Source: Acidobacteriota bacterium (GTDB taxonomy: Bacteria > Acidobacteriota > Thermoanaerobaculia > UBA5066). Taken from it: 64,000 nucleotides of DNA. Below are positions 1-7,822 of this stretch, piece by piece. How positions within the stretch are numbered: the stretch's first letter is position 1; the number at the start of each line of letters is the position of its first letter. The stretch lies in NCBI GenBank assembly GCA_029781975.1, contig JAKOVQ010000009.1:124001-188000 (forward strand). Direction: 5' to 3'. The notes under the pieces were generated by a model, which ran no database searches, had not been told where the DNA came from, and saw only the letters and a program-made list of their open reading frames with translations. A program made the translations under genes and the position numbers.

Positions 1-567
1 GCCCGGCTCTTCCCGGCGGCCGAGCCCCCGGGGCCGGAGAGGTCCCCGGGGCGCGCGGACGCGATCCGGAAGGCCGTGAGGAAGATCCTGCCGATCGGAA
101 GCCCGGGCATCCGGGTCCGGGGGGAGCACGACCTCCTCGCCACCCTGGCGACCTGCTGCCGGCCCGTTCCCGGCGAGGAGATCGTCGGCTACGTCACGAG
201 GGGCCGGGGCGTCTCGGTGCACGCCACGGCGTGCCCGAACGTGAGGAACCTCCTCTTCGACCCGAGCCGGGAGATCGAGGTCGAGTGGCAGTCGTCGCGC
301 GACGCCTCGTTCACCGTCGACCTCGAGGTGGACGCGGAGGACCGGCCCGGGATCCTGGCGAAGGTCACCCAGGTGCTCTCGGCGGCGAACTCGAACATCG
401 AGGCGCTGGAGGTCCGGACCCGGCGGGGCGACGCCGCCCTGATCACCGGAAGCGTCACCGTCCCGGACCGCAAGCACCTGGACAAGCTCCTGGCGGCGAT
501 CCGCGGGGTCGCCGGAGTGACCGGCGTGCGGCGGAAATTCAACGTCTCGAGACTGTCGGGGGAGTAG
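1..567 (+). CDS. RelA/SpoT-family (p)ppGpp synthetase/hydrolase, C-terminal part (5' truncated by window edge)
   Basis: The frame is open from the first base to a TAG at 565-567, so this is the last ~188 residues of a longer protein whose start lies outside the window. A conserved-cysteine regulatory segment (ATCCRPVPGEEIVGYVTRG, then a downstream ACPN) is followed by an ACT domain (RPGILAKVTQVLSAANSNIE) at about 310-540. This is the standard C-terminal end of long RSH enzymes, which make and degrade the stringent-response alarmone and sense ribosome and amino-acid state through these domains. The catalytic domains are not visible, so RelA, SpoT or bifunctional Rel cannot be distinguished. 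It converges on rpmB across a strong hairpin. Confidence 0.93.
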   Translation, partial: ARLFPAAEPPGPERSPGRADAIRKAVRKILPIGSPGIRVRGEHDLLATLATCCRPVPGEEIVGYVTRGRGVSVHATACPNVRNLLFDPSREIEVEWQSSRDASFTVDLEVDAEDRPGILAKVTQVLSAANSNIEALEVRTRRGDAALITGSVTVPDRKHLDKLLAAIRGVAGVTGVRRKFNVSRLSGE

Positions 568-633
568 CGGGGGAGGGCCGTCCGGGCCACGTCCGGCGGG
601 CGCCGGGCGAGGACGGGCGAGGGCGGGGTCGCC

Positions 634-665
634 CCGGAGAAGCGGCCGGCGGGCCGCTTCTCCGG
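634..665. terminator. Inverted repeat between convergent relA-like gene and rpmB
   Basis: A perfect 14-bp stem (634-647 with 652-665) encloses a 4-base loop, and partial pairing continues outward to about 628-669 with a CC bulge. It lies between the stop codons of two converging genes and could act as a bidirectional transcription end. There is no T-run on either side, so it is not a textbook intrinsic terminator. Confidence 0.5.
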
Positions 666-678
666 CGACCGCCCGGGA

Positions 679-873
679 TCAGCGGACGACCTTGGAGACC
701 TTCCCGGAACGGAGGCAGCGCGTGCAGACGGTGATGCGCCGCGATCCGCCGGGGACGGCGGTGCGGACCCGCCTCAGGTTCGGGCGGAACTGCCTGTTCG
801 AGACGTTGTGGGCGTGGCTGACCCGGCGGCCGGCGACCGGGACCTTTCCGCAGGATTCGCAAGTCTGGGGCAT
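679..873 (-). CDS. rpmB: 50S ribosomal protein L28
   Basis: A 64-residue protein starting MPQTCESCGK with the L28 core (SHAHNVSNRQFRPNLRRV) and a basic C-terminus, the usual length for bacterial L28. Two cysteine pairs, CESC near the N-terminus and CTRC near residue 50, are the zinc-ribbon pattern of the zinc-binding ('C+') form of this protein. The ATG at 873 is preceded by GAGAGGAA as ribosome-binding site. The frame stays open further upstream, but the family start and the SD motif fix the start here. A long leader with its own promoter precedes it. Confidence 0.96.
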   Translation of the reverse strand: MPQTCESCGKVPVAGRRVSHAHNVSNRQFRPNLRRVRTAVPGGSRRITVCTRCLRSGKVSKVVR

Positions 874-934
874 CGGAAGGATTCCTCTCGATCTCGACGT
901 GATCTCGACCCGATCCCGACGTTCGCTCGGGACG

Positions 935-966
935 AAAAAGGGGGACCCCCGCGCCGCCGCATGCGG
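935..966 (-). promoter_or_regulatory. Structured rpmB leader with attenuator-like G5/C5-T5 element
   Basis: Read on the reverse strand, the rpmB leader contains a perfect 10-bp palindrome CCGCATGCGG (966-957), then GGGGG-T-CCCCC (950-940) directly followed by TTTTT (939-935). A short GC hairpin followed by a T-run resembles an intrinsic terminator or attenuator about 60 bases before the L28 start codon. The stem is only 4-5 bp, so the function is uncertain; autoregulation of a ribosomal-protein gene is one possibility. Confidence 0.35.
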
Positions 967-990
967 AGAGAGGGGTCTCCCGAACTGCGA

Positions 991-1019
991 CTTATACCGC
1001 TTCGTCCGCTTCCGCGCAA
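991..1019 (-). promoter_or_regulatory. Sigma-70-type promoter for rpmB
   Basis: On the reverse strand TTGCGC (1019-1014) and TATAAG (996-991) are separated by exactly 17 bases. The predicted transcript starts near 984 and leaves a leader of about 110 bases before the L28 start codon. Both boxes stand out in this GC-rich intergenic region. Confidence 0.6.
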
Positions 1020-1044
1020 GGGGCGTTCGGGCCAAGGTCTTTCC

Positions 1045-1097
1045 TTGACAGGGACGGGGGAGTCCGCGCAACAATAGCTGGCACAAAGGCTTTTGCT
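1045..1097 (+). promoter_or_regulatory. Candidate promoter region of the pil operon
   Basis: A perfect TTGACA box lies at 1045-1050, followed by an AT-rich ACAATA at 1071-1076, a 20-base spacing that is longer than ideal. Just downstream TGGCAC (1079-1084) and TTTTGCT (1091-1097) resemble the -24/-12 elements of sigma-54 promoters, but the gap is 3 bases too long for the canonical arrangement. One of these probably drives pilM, about 65-90 bases downstream; the sequence alone does not decide which. Confidence 0.35.
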
Positions 1098-1163
1098 GGG
1101 ACTCCTCTGAAGAGAAAAGAGCGCCGCGTCGGTTCCGGAGCGTAAAGGGAGGGAGACCGCACC

Positions 1164-2219
1164 GTGCTATTCCGCAAGCCCAAGAACCTCGTCGGGCTCG
1201 ACATCGGCTCCTCGGCCGTCAAGCTCGTGGAGCTCAAGGAGGCGAAGGAAGGCAAGTACCAGCTCGTCAAGGCCGGGCTGGAGAGCCTCTCGCCGGAAGC
1301 GATCGTCGACGGCGCCATCATGGATTCGTCCCTCGTCGTCGAGACGATCTCCCGCCTCCTCGCGTCGACCAGCGTCAAGAACCCGAACGTCGCCGTCTCG
1401 GTCTCGGGCCACTCGGTCATCGTCAAGAAGATCCAGCTTCCGGCGATGCCCGAGGAGGAGCTCTCGGAGTCGATCCGCTGGGAGGCCGAGCAGTACGTCC
1501 CGTTCGACATCAACGACGTCTACCTCGATTACGTCGTCCTGGAGCCCGGTGCGGCCGGGGAGACGATGGGCGTCCTGCTCGTCGCCGCCAAGAAGGAGAA
1601 GGTCGACGACTACAAGAACGTCGTGACCCAGGCCGGGCGGGTCCCGTCCCTCGTCGACGTCGACGTCTTCGCCCTCCAGAACTGCTACGAGGCGAACTAT
1701 GGGCTCGACCCGACGCGGGTCGTCGCGCTCGTCAACATCGGCGCCTCGGTCATGAACGTCAACATCGTCGCCAACGGCCAGACGGTGTTCTGGCGGGACA
1801 TCACCTTCGGGGGGAACCAGTTCACCGACGCTTTGCAGAAGGCCTTCTCGCTCAACTTCGAGCAGGCGGAGGCGCTCAAGCGAGGCGAGCCCGTCGGGGG
1901 GCAGACCGCCCAATCGATCCAGCCCGTCCTCGGGGGGGTCTCCGAGGACGTGGCGGGCGAGCTCCAGAAGACGATCGACTTCTTCCAGGCCACCTCGGGC
2001 TCCGACCGGGTCGACGGGATCCTCCTCTGCGGGGGCGGCTCGAAGGTGCTGAACCTCGACGCCGCGCTGAAGGAGAAGTTCGGTCTCGAGGTCGAGGCGC
2101 TGAATCCCTTCCGGTCGATCCCCGTCGACGAACGCTCCGTCGACGGGGGTTGGCTGACGGAGAACAGCCCGTCGCTGGCGATCGCCGTGGGCCTCGCCGT
2201 CCGGAAGCTCGGAGAGTGA
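1164..2219 (+). CDS. pilM: Type IV pilus assembly protein PilM
   Basis: 351 residues with the actin-like (FtsA/SHS2) fold signature: LVGLDIGSSAVKLVEL near the N-terminus and a second nucleotide-binding Gly motif (LLCGGGSKVLNLD) near residue 290. PilM is a cytoplasmic ATP-binding protein that grips the N-terminal tail of PilN and links the alignment complex to the pilus motor. The start is GTG at 1164, preceded by AAAGGGAGGGA at 1145-1155. It heads a tightly spaced pilM-N-O-P-Q operon (13 bases to pilN). Length and order match the family closely. Confidence 0.95.
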   Translation: MLFRKPKNLVGLDIGSSAVKLVELKEAKEGKYQLVKAGLESLSPEAIVDGAIMDSSLVVETISRLLASTSVKNPNVAVSVSGHSVIVKKIQLPAMPEEELSESIRWEAEQYVPFDINDVYLDYVVLEPGAAGETMGVLLVAAKKEKVDDYKNVVTQAGRVPSLVDVDVFALQNCYEANYGLDPTRVVALVNIGASVMNVNIVANGQTVFWRDITFGGNQFTDALQKAFSLNFEQAEALKRGEPVGGQTAQSIQPVLGGVSEDVAGELQKTIDFFQATSGSDRVDGILLCGGGSKVLNLDAALKEKFGLEVEALNPFRSIPVDERSVDGGWLTENSPSLAIAVGLAVRKLGE

Positions 2220-2232
2220 GGGGAGGGGCCAG

Positions 2233-2922
2233 ATGATCAAGATCAACCTCCTCGCGGAGGCCAAGCCCGCGAAGAAAAAGCGCGGGGTCGCGGCTCTCGG
2301 TGGGGCCGGGCGGGTCAACCTGATCCTGATCGCCGTGGGGCTCCTCGTCGGCCTCCTCGTCGTGGGGGTCCAGTGGTGGGTCGAGGCGTCCCGCCTGGCG
2401 GAGCAGGAGGAGAAGAACCGGCAGGCCCAGCAGGAGGTCACCCGCCTCGAGGCCGTCCTGCGCGAGGTGCGCGACTTCGAGGAGAAGAAGGCGAAGCTCC
2501 AGAAGAAGGTCGATCTCATCAACCAGCTTCGGCAGAACCAGCGGGGCCCGGTCCGGCTGATGGACGAGATCTCCAACGCTCTCCCCGACCTCCTCTGGCT
2601 CGAGCGAATGGAGCTCAAGGGGAACCAGATCTCGCTCGAGGGCAAGGCGCTGAATCCGCCCGCGGTCGCGAATTTCCTCGAGAATCTCAAGCGCGTCCCT
2701 TCGTTCCAGGAACCGAAGGTGGAGGGGGTCTGGGCCGTAGGCGACGCTTCGAGCGCCAGCCTCTACCAGTTCCAGCTTTCGTTCGTCTTCGCCGACCTCG
2801 ACAAGACACAGGTCGAGGTCCCCGCCTCGCCGGCTGGCGCGCCCGGGCCGGCTCCCGGCGGAGCTCCTGCTCCCGGCGCCCCGGCGGCGTCCCCGGGAGC
2901 GCCTGCCCCGGCGGCGAGCTAA
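2233..2922 (+). CDS. pilN: Type IV pilus inner-membrane protein PilN
   Basis: 229 residues. The N-terminus MIKINLLAEA carries the INLL motif that PilN inserts into a PilM groove. A single membrane helix follows at about residues 23-46, then a charged coiled coil (about 50-100) and a compact periplasmic domain. A Pro/Ala/Gly-rich tail (about 197-229) goes beyond the conserved fold. PilN pairs with PilO in the periplasm to form the alignment subcomplex between the motor and the secretin. Start ATG 2233 with a purine-rich GGGGAGGGG upstream. Confidence 0.93.
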   Translation: MIKINLLAEAKPAKKKRGVAALGGAGRVNLILIAVGLLVGLLVVGVQWWVEASRLAEQEEKNRQAQQEVTRLEAVLREVRDFEEKKAKLQKKVDLINQLRQNQRGPVRLMDEISNALPDLLWLERMELKGNQISLEGKALNPPAVANFLENLKRVPSFQEPKVEGVWAVGDASSASLYQFQLSFVFADLDKTQVEVPASPAGAPGPAPGGAPAPGAPAASPGAPAPAAS

Positions 2923-2932
2923 GGAGGGCGAC

Positions 2933-3601
2933 GTGGCGATCGACCTGAAGCAGCTCGAATCCAAGCCCTGGTACTTCGGCCTCGGGATCGGGGTCGCCAT
3001 CGCCGTCGCCCTCTGGGCGATCGCGAACTGGCAGTACCCGAGCTTCACCGACATGGAGAAGACCCTGGCCGCCAAGAGGGCCGAGTACGACGCCCTTCAG
3101 CAGAAGATCAACCAGGGGCGGGCCGCCGAGCGGCGGCTCCCCCAGCTGAGGGAAGAGGTCCGGCGGATCGAGCTCGACCTGAACCGGCTCCTCGAGATCC
3201 TCCCGACGAAGCGCAACACCGAGGAGCTGATCAAGAAGATCGAGGCCCTCACCCGCCAGGGCGACTTCTTCCTGAAGTCGTTCCGCCCGAAGGAATACAT
3301 CAACAAGGACTTCTACGCCGAGTGGCCGATCGACATCCAGATCGACGGCACCTACCACAACCTCGCGCTCTTCTTCGACCGGATGGCCCGCTTCTCGAGG
3401 ATCATCAACATCGACGATCTGGTCATCACGGGGTACCCCGACGCGCCCGGGGGGCGGACGCTCGGAGCGAACTTCACCGCCAAGACGTTCATCTACCTGG
3501 GCGACCAGGACGCCGACCAGAAGGCGAAGGCCGGCGAACCCGGCGCTGCGATGCCGGCCGCGGCCCCCGGCGCTGCTCCCGCCGCGCCCGGGGCAGAGTG
3601 A
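2933..3601 (+). CDS. pilO: Type IV pilus inner-membrane protein PilO
   Basis: 222 residues, GTG start at 2933 with AAGGAGGG seven bases upstream. A short cytoplasmic tail is followed by one membrane helix (about residues 15-32), a coiled coil (about 40-90) and a ferredoxin-like periplasmic domain (GTYHNLALFFDRMARFSRI is typical PilO). The last ~25 residues are Ala/Pro-rich, as in the preceding PilN. PilO heterodimerises with PilN and contacts PilP. It lies 10 bases after pilN, in operon. Confidence 0.93.
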   Translation: MAIDLKQLESKPWYFGLGIGVAIAVALWAIANWQYPSFTDMEKTLAAKRAEYDALQQKINQGRAAERRLPQLREEVRRIELDLNRLLEILPTKRNTEELIKKIEALTRQGDFFLKSFRPKEYINKDFYAEWPIDIQIDGTYHNLALFFDRMARFSRIINIDDLVITGYPDAPGGRTLGANFTAKTFIYLGDQDADQKAKAGEPGAAMPAAAPGAAPAAPGAE

Positions 3602-3608
3602 GAGAACG

Positions 3609-4115
3609 ATGATGAGACGCGCCTGGTCCCGCCTCGTCCCCGCCGCCGCGGCGCTCTTCGTGGGGGGAGCGCTCGCCCAGCAGCCCGCCGGCGCCCCGCC
3701 GGCCCAGGGCGGCGCTCCGCCCGATGCCGACATCAAGGTGCCCGTCCCGGCGGAGCAGGACACCACCCCTCCCGCCTACACGTACGAGGTCCGCGGCCGG
3801 CGCGACCCCTTCCGCTCCCTGCTGATCCGCAAGCAGAACGAGACCGACCGCCAGCGACCGCCGGGTGTGGCCGGGATGCTGGTGGAGGAGCTCGAGCTGC
3901 AGGGGACGATCCGGACGAAGGCCGGCTGGCTCGCGATGATGAGGGGCAGCGACAACAGGTCCTACCTGCTTCGGAAGGGGACCACGGTCTTCGACGGCGA
4001 GGTCATTGACATCACGGCAACCGAGGTCGTCTTCCGGCAGAACGTGAGCGATCCCACGAGCCCGAAGCCGTTCCGGGACGTCGTGAAGACGCTGGCCCTG
4101 CAGCAAAAATCGTGA
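3609..4115 (+). CDS. pilP: Type IV pilus protein PilP
   Basis: 168 residues with an N-terminal hydrophobic signal (about 1-23, ending ALAQ), a Pro/Ala linker, the RRDPF motif near residue 60 and a small beta-domain (GTIRTKAGWLAMM to VVFRQNV). PilP bridges the PilN/PilO pair to the PilQ secretin. In many proteobacteria it is a lipoprotein, but no lipobox cysteine is visible here, so it may be released or stay signal-anchored. Two adjacent ATGs (3609 and 3612) can start it. Confidence 0.88.
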   Translation: MMRRAWSRLVPAAAALFVGGALAQQPAGAPPAQGGAPPDADIKVPVPAEQDTTPPAYTYEVRGRRDPFRSLLIRKQNETDRQRPPGVAGMLVEELELQGTIRTKAGWLAMMRGSDNRSYLLRKGTTVFDGEVIDITATEVVFRQNVSDPTSPKPFRDVVKTLALQQKS

Positions 4116-4237
4116 GCGAAGGAAGATCGATGAGGACGAACACGTACCGCTCCGAGGTCTCCGCGACGCCGCGTCCGGCCGCTCCAGCGGCCGGGGCCCG
4201 GTCCTCGCGGGCGCCGAATCATCCTGGGAGGGGGAAC

Positions 4238-7159
4238 ATGCTGCGTACTGGTAGGGTTCCGTCACTCGCTCTCGCGTGGCTTGCGGTGGCCGCGGTCCTG
4301 ATGCTCCCGGGCTGCGCCTCCCAGCGGGCGGACGACGGGGCGGCCGACGCCAGGACCGCGACGGGCGCCGCTCCCGCCTCCGGACCGGTCGTCCTGACCG
4401 GGGCGACGTTCCTCACGGGCGGCGGAGCTCCCAAGCTCCTCCTCTCGGGAGCGGGGCCCCTCTCCCCGACGATCTACTCGCGGGACGGGGGGAAGACGAT
4501 CGTCGTCGACCTCCCGGACACGGTCCCATCGCCCGGGCTCGAGCCCCCGCGGGCGGACGGCACGCTCCTCGCCCAGGTGGGGATGCGCTCGTTCTCCGAG
4601 CTGGGCCACCCGCATCTCCAGCTCGAGCTGACGGGCCGGGTCCCGCTCGAGTCGACGCTCGGAACCGAGCCCGGCGGGACCGCCATGGCGATCCAGCTCG
4701 TGCGCCGGGAAGAGCCGGCCAGCGCCCCGGCCACCCGGGTCGCTGACGCGGCGGGGAACGCCCCCGCAGCCCCCCTCTCGCCCGAGCCCGAGGTGAGGTC
4801 CGAGCCGCTTCCGACGCCCGTGGTCGTCAAGTCCGCGGTCCCCTCGGAGCCGACCGGAACCGCTCCTGCCTCCTTCCCCTCGGGGGGAAATCCCCTGGTC
4901 GTCGCCCGGCACGATGCGTCGGGCGCCGCGGCCAGCAAGCTCTCGGCGGTGAACGCCAGGAAGGCCGGGCGGGGTGCCGTCGTGAGTCTCGGAGGGGACG
5001 GAGACTTCGCGTACGAGGCCTTCACGCTGGGGAATCCCCCCCGCTTCGTCCTGGACCTCTCGGGAGTGAAGAACGTCTCGCGAGTGAAGGCGCGCGAGGT
5101 CGATTCCGGCCCGGTCAGCCGCGTGCGGATCTCGCAGTTCCGGAGCGAACCGACCCCGGTGACCCGCGTGGTCTTCGATCTCAACGCGGAGGTCCTCCCG
5201 GAGATCATGGCCTCCTCGACCGGTCTGGCCGTCCGGTTCGCGCCGGCGACCTCGACTGCGCCGGTCGTCCAGGTCGCGTCGGCGGCGGGCCCCGCGAACG
5301 GCGCTTCCGCAGCTCCGTCCTCGGGCTCGTACGAGAGCCACGAGGAGAGCGACGTCCACGAGCCGGTCGTGACGGCAAAGGACGACGCCGAGGCCGCGGC
5401 CACCGCAACCAACTCGACCAACCTGACCACCGCGACTTCCGCGACTTCCTCAGCTACCGCAGCTTCCGCACCTTCCGCACCTTCCGCAACCACCGCAATC
5501 ACCGCAATCACCGCAACACCGGCGCAGGTTGGCGCGGCGCCAGCCGTAGAGACCGCGTCGGCTCCGTCGTCGCCGGCGCCGGTCGAGCCGGTCGCGACCG
5601 CAGAGGCTACCCGGGTGGCAGAGACGGCGGCGGTTCCGGCCGAAGAGGTGCCGGCGAACGGTCCGGAACCCCGGGCGGCCATCCAGGCTGCGCCGCCGAT
5701 GGTGGTGCAGGCTCCGGCCTCCCCCGAGGTCAAGGAAGTGAAGGAAGTCCGGACGGCCCAGGCGACGCAGCCCGCGCCGCCGGCTCCGCGGACCGCGCAA
5801 AAGGCCCCCCCCCCGCGGCGCAAGGCCACCGCCGGCGATGACCGCCTCCTCATGGAGGCGGCGGAGACGCTCCTCGACGAGCAGCAGAATGCGGGTGGCG
5901 CCCGTGACCTCGCGAACTCCTACGAGTCGAGGTCGCTCGGCGGGGGGGAGCGGCAGTACACGGGCGAGCCGCTCACCCTCAACCTCAAGGACGCGGACAT
6001 CAAGGACACGCTCCAGAAGTTCAGCGAGCTGACGAACCTGAACATCGTCCTCGACCCGGACGTCCGCGGTACGGTCACCGTCAGCCTGAACGACATCCCG
6101 TGGGACCAGGCGCTCGAGCTGATCCTGAAGATCAATGGCCTGGGCTACGTGCTCGAGGGGAACGTCATGCGGATCGCCCCGACCACGAAGCTCGCGGCCG
6201 AGGAGCAGGCGCGGCAGGCGCTGGCGCGGGCGCAGGAGCAGAACAAGCCGACGCGAACCGTGATCCAGAAGCTGTCCTACGCGCCGGCGGGAACGACGGC
6301 GATGACGGTCCGGAAGATCATGTCCCCCCGTGGGGACATCTTCGTCGACGACCGGTCGAACACGCTCATCATCAAGGAGCTCCCCGAGTACCTCCCGACG
6401 GTCCTCGACCTGGTCAAGAACCTGGACGCCCCGGTTCCCCAGGTGATGATCGAGGCCCGGGTCGTCGAGGCCACGCGCACCTTCCTCCGGCAGCTCGGCA
6501 TCGACTGGTCGTTCCGGGGGGTGGCGGACCAGACGCACGGCAACACGACGGGCCTGGTCTTCCCGAACAACGGCTCGGTCACCGGGACCGTGGCGCTGGC
6601 CAACGGCTCTCAGGTCCTCGGGCTCTCCCTCGGGAACGTCCTCGACACCTTCCGCCTCGACATGAAGATTCAGGCGGCCGAGAGCCAGGGGCTCGTGAAG
6701 CTCGTCTCCTCGCCGAAGATCCAGACCCAGACGAACCACACGGCGCAGATCCAGTCGGGCTTCCAGATCCCGGTGCAGACGACCGTGAACAACACCACGA
6801 CCGTCCTCTACGTCGACGCGACGCTCCGGCTCAACGTGACACCGCAGATCACGGCCGAGAACACGATCATCATGGACATCGAGATCCAGCGGCGTGAGCC
6901 GGCCAGCGGCCTCAACATCGCGGGGGGGCAGAACGTGCCCCTCATCACCCGGGACGCGCAGACCCGGCTCATGGTCCGGGACGGCGGGACGGCGGTCATC
7001 GGCGGCATCTTCAAGCTGACCGCCAACGACGGGCAGAGCATGATCCCCGGTCTGTGGAAGATCCCGCTTCTCGGGAACCTCTTCCGGAACAAGACCTCCC
7101 AGCAGAACACGGACGAGCTGATGATCTTCATCACCCCCCGCATCATGAAGGGCCTGTGA
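4238..7159 (+). CDS. pilQ: Type IV pilus secretin PilQ, predicted lipoprotein
   Basis: 973 residues from ATG 4238, chosen because GGGAGGGGG precedes it and the N-terminus is a clean lipoprotein signal ending LPGC. An in-frame GTG at 4112 overlapping the pilP stop would add 42 residues and bury that signal. Two AMIN domains (about residues 65-158 and 240-340) bind peptidoglycan. A very long Ala/Thr/Pro-rich linker (about 340-565) follows, then the secretin N0/STN domain (about 574-650), an N1 domain (about 673-735) and the secretin barrel (about 738-973, with VKLVSSPKIQTQ). It forms the outer-membrane pore through which the pilus passes. The linker is far longer than usual. Confidence 0.94.
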   Translation: MLRTGRVPSLALAWLAVAAVLMLPGCASQRADDGAADARTATGAAPASGPVVLTGATFLTGGGAPKLLLSGAGPLSPTIYSRDGGKTIVVDLPDTVPSPGLEPPRADGTLLAQVGMRSFSELGHPHLQLELTGRVPLESTLGTEPGGTAMAIQLVRREEPASAPATRVADAAGNAPAAPLSPEPEVRSEPLPTPVVVKSAVPSEPTGTAPASFPSGGNPLVVARHDASGAAASKLSAVNARKAGRGAVVSLGGDGDFAYEAFTLGNPPRFVLDLSGVKNVSRVKAREVDSGPVSRVRISQFRSEPTPVTRVVFDLNAEVLPEIMASSTGLAVRFAPATSTAPVVQVASAAGPANGASAAPSSGSYESHEESDVHEPVVTAKDDAEAAATATNSTNLTTATSATSSATAASAPSAPSATTAITAITATPAQVGAAPAVETASAPSSPAPVEPVATAEATRVAETAAVPAEEVPANGPEPRAAIQAAPPMVVQAPASPEVKEVKEVRTAQATQPAPPAPRTAQKAPPPRRKATAGDDRLLMEAAETLLDEQQNAGGARDLANSYESRSLGGGERQYTGEPLTLNLKDADIKDTLQKFSELTNLNIVLDPDVRGTVTVSLNDIPWDQALELILKINGLGYVLEGNVMRIAPTTKLAAEEQARQALARAQEQNKPTRTVIQKLSYAPAGTTAMTVRKIMSPRGDIFVDDRSNTLIIKELPEYLPTVLDLVKNLDAPVPQVMIEARVVEATRTFLRQLGIDWSFRGVADQTHGNTTGLVFPNNGSVTGTVALANGSQVLGLSLGNVLDTFRLDMKIQAAESQGLVKLVSSPKIQTQTNHTAQIQSGFQIPVQTTVNNTTTVLYVDATLRLNVTPQITAENTIIMDIEIQRREPASGLNIAGGQNVPLITRDAQTRLMVRDGGTAVIGGIFKLTANDGQSMIPGLWKIPLLGNLFRNKTSQQNTDELMIFITPRIMKGL
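5432..5512 (+). repeat. In-frame 9-bp tandem repeat in the pilQ linker
   Basis: Nine consecutive 9-bp units of the form GCNNCTTCC/GCAATCACC, several identical in pairs (GCGACTTCC x2, GCACCTTCC x2, GCAATCACC x2), encode Ala-Thr-Ser, Ala-Pro-Ser and Ala-Ile-Thr tripeptides. The period is a multiple of three, so gain or loss of units changes linker length without a frameshift. Confidence 0.85.
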
Positions 7160-7182
7160 TGAGAACGGACCTGGAGCCGAAG

Positions 7183-7761
7183 ATGAAGTACCGCTTCCTT
7201 CCCCTCGTCCTGCTGGCTGCTGTCGCCCTGCTGGGCATCCCGGCGTGCTCGACCAACACGCAGGGGGATGACGCCTCCCCGGTCTTCCTGGTCGTCAACT
7301 TCGACCAGCTGCCCCCCTCGAAGAACGTGGCGGACGGGACCGGGCTGCAGTTCGAGACCGCGACGCTCCGCTCCGTCCTCAAGATCCCCGCGACGGACTC
7401 GACGCAGTTCCTCGACACGAAGGTCGACGACTACGTCGTCTCCTGGCAGAGGCTCGACGGAGGGAGCGCCGCTCCGAAGACCGAGGTGTTCGCGGGGAAC
7501 ATCGTGGTCCCCGCGGGTTCTTCGTCGACCCTGTCGAACTACATCTTCATGACCGCCGGAGCGCTCCAGGATCCGCCGCTCAACCAGCTCTTCCCCTTCA
7601 ACGGCGGAATCGACCGGGAGACCGGGAAGAGCGAGATCCGGTGCCGGGCCACCGTGACGTTCCGCGGGCACACCCTCTCCGGGCAGCCCGTGACCGGCTC
7701 CGGCAATTTCGGGATGATCTTCTACTACGCGACTCCCGCAGCGGCCCGGGGCGGCAAGTGA
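7183..7761 (+). CDS. Predicted lipoprotein of unknown function, pil-operon linked
   Basis: 192 residues starting MKYRFLPLVLLAAVALLG and ending its signal at IPAC, a clear lipobox. The remaining ~170 residues look like one secreted beta-rich domain; I recognise no family. An alternative ATG at 7159 overlaps the pilQ stop (TGATG) in the same frame and would add eight residues. Position directly after pilQ suggests a cell-surface or pilus-accessory role, but that rests on context only. Confidence 0.75.
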   Translation: MKYRFLPLVLLAAVALLGIPACSTNTQGDDASPVFLVVNFDQLPPSKNVADGTGLQFETATLRSVLKIPATDSTQFLDTKVDDYVVSWQRLDGGSAAPKTEVFAGNIVVPAGSSSTLSNYIFMTAGALQDPPLNQLFPFNGGIDRETGKSEIRCRATVTFRGHTLSGQPVTGSGNFGMIFYYATPAAARGGK

Positions 7762-7822
7762 GGTCCCGATGACGACCGTGCCGCGGATCCCGGGTCGCCG
7801 TTCCCATGAAGAGGTGAGTCCG

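Noticed and set aside
1167-2690. A 507-codon reverse frame opposite pilM and pilN
   Set aside because: Low-complexity charged sequence opposite well-identified genes; no start signal and no motif.
4112-4237. Extended PilQ N-terminus from GTG 4112
   Set aside because: Possible through GTGA coupling with pilP, but it would place 42 Ser/Arg/Pro-rich residues before a clear lipoprotein signal with its own SD; the ATG at 4238 is preferred.
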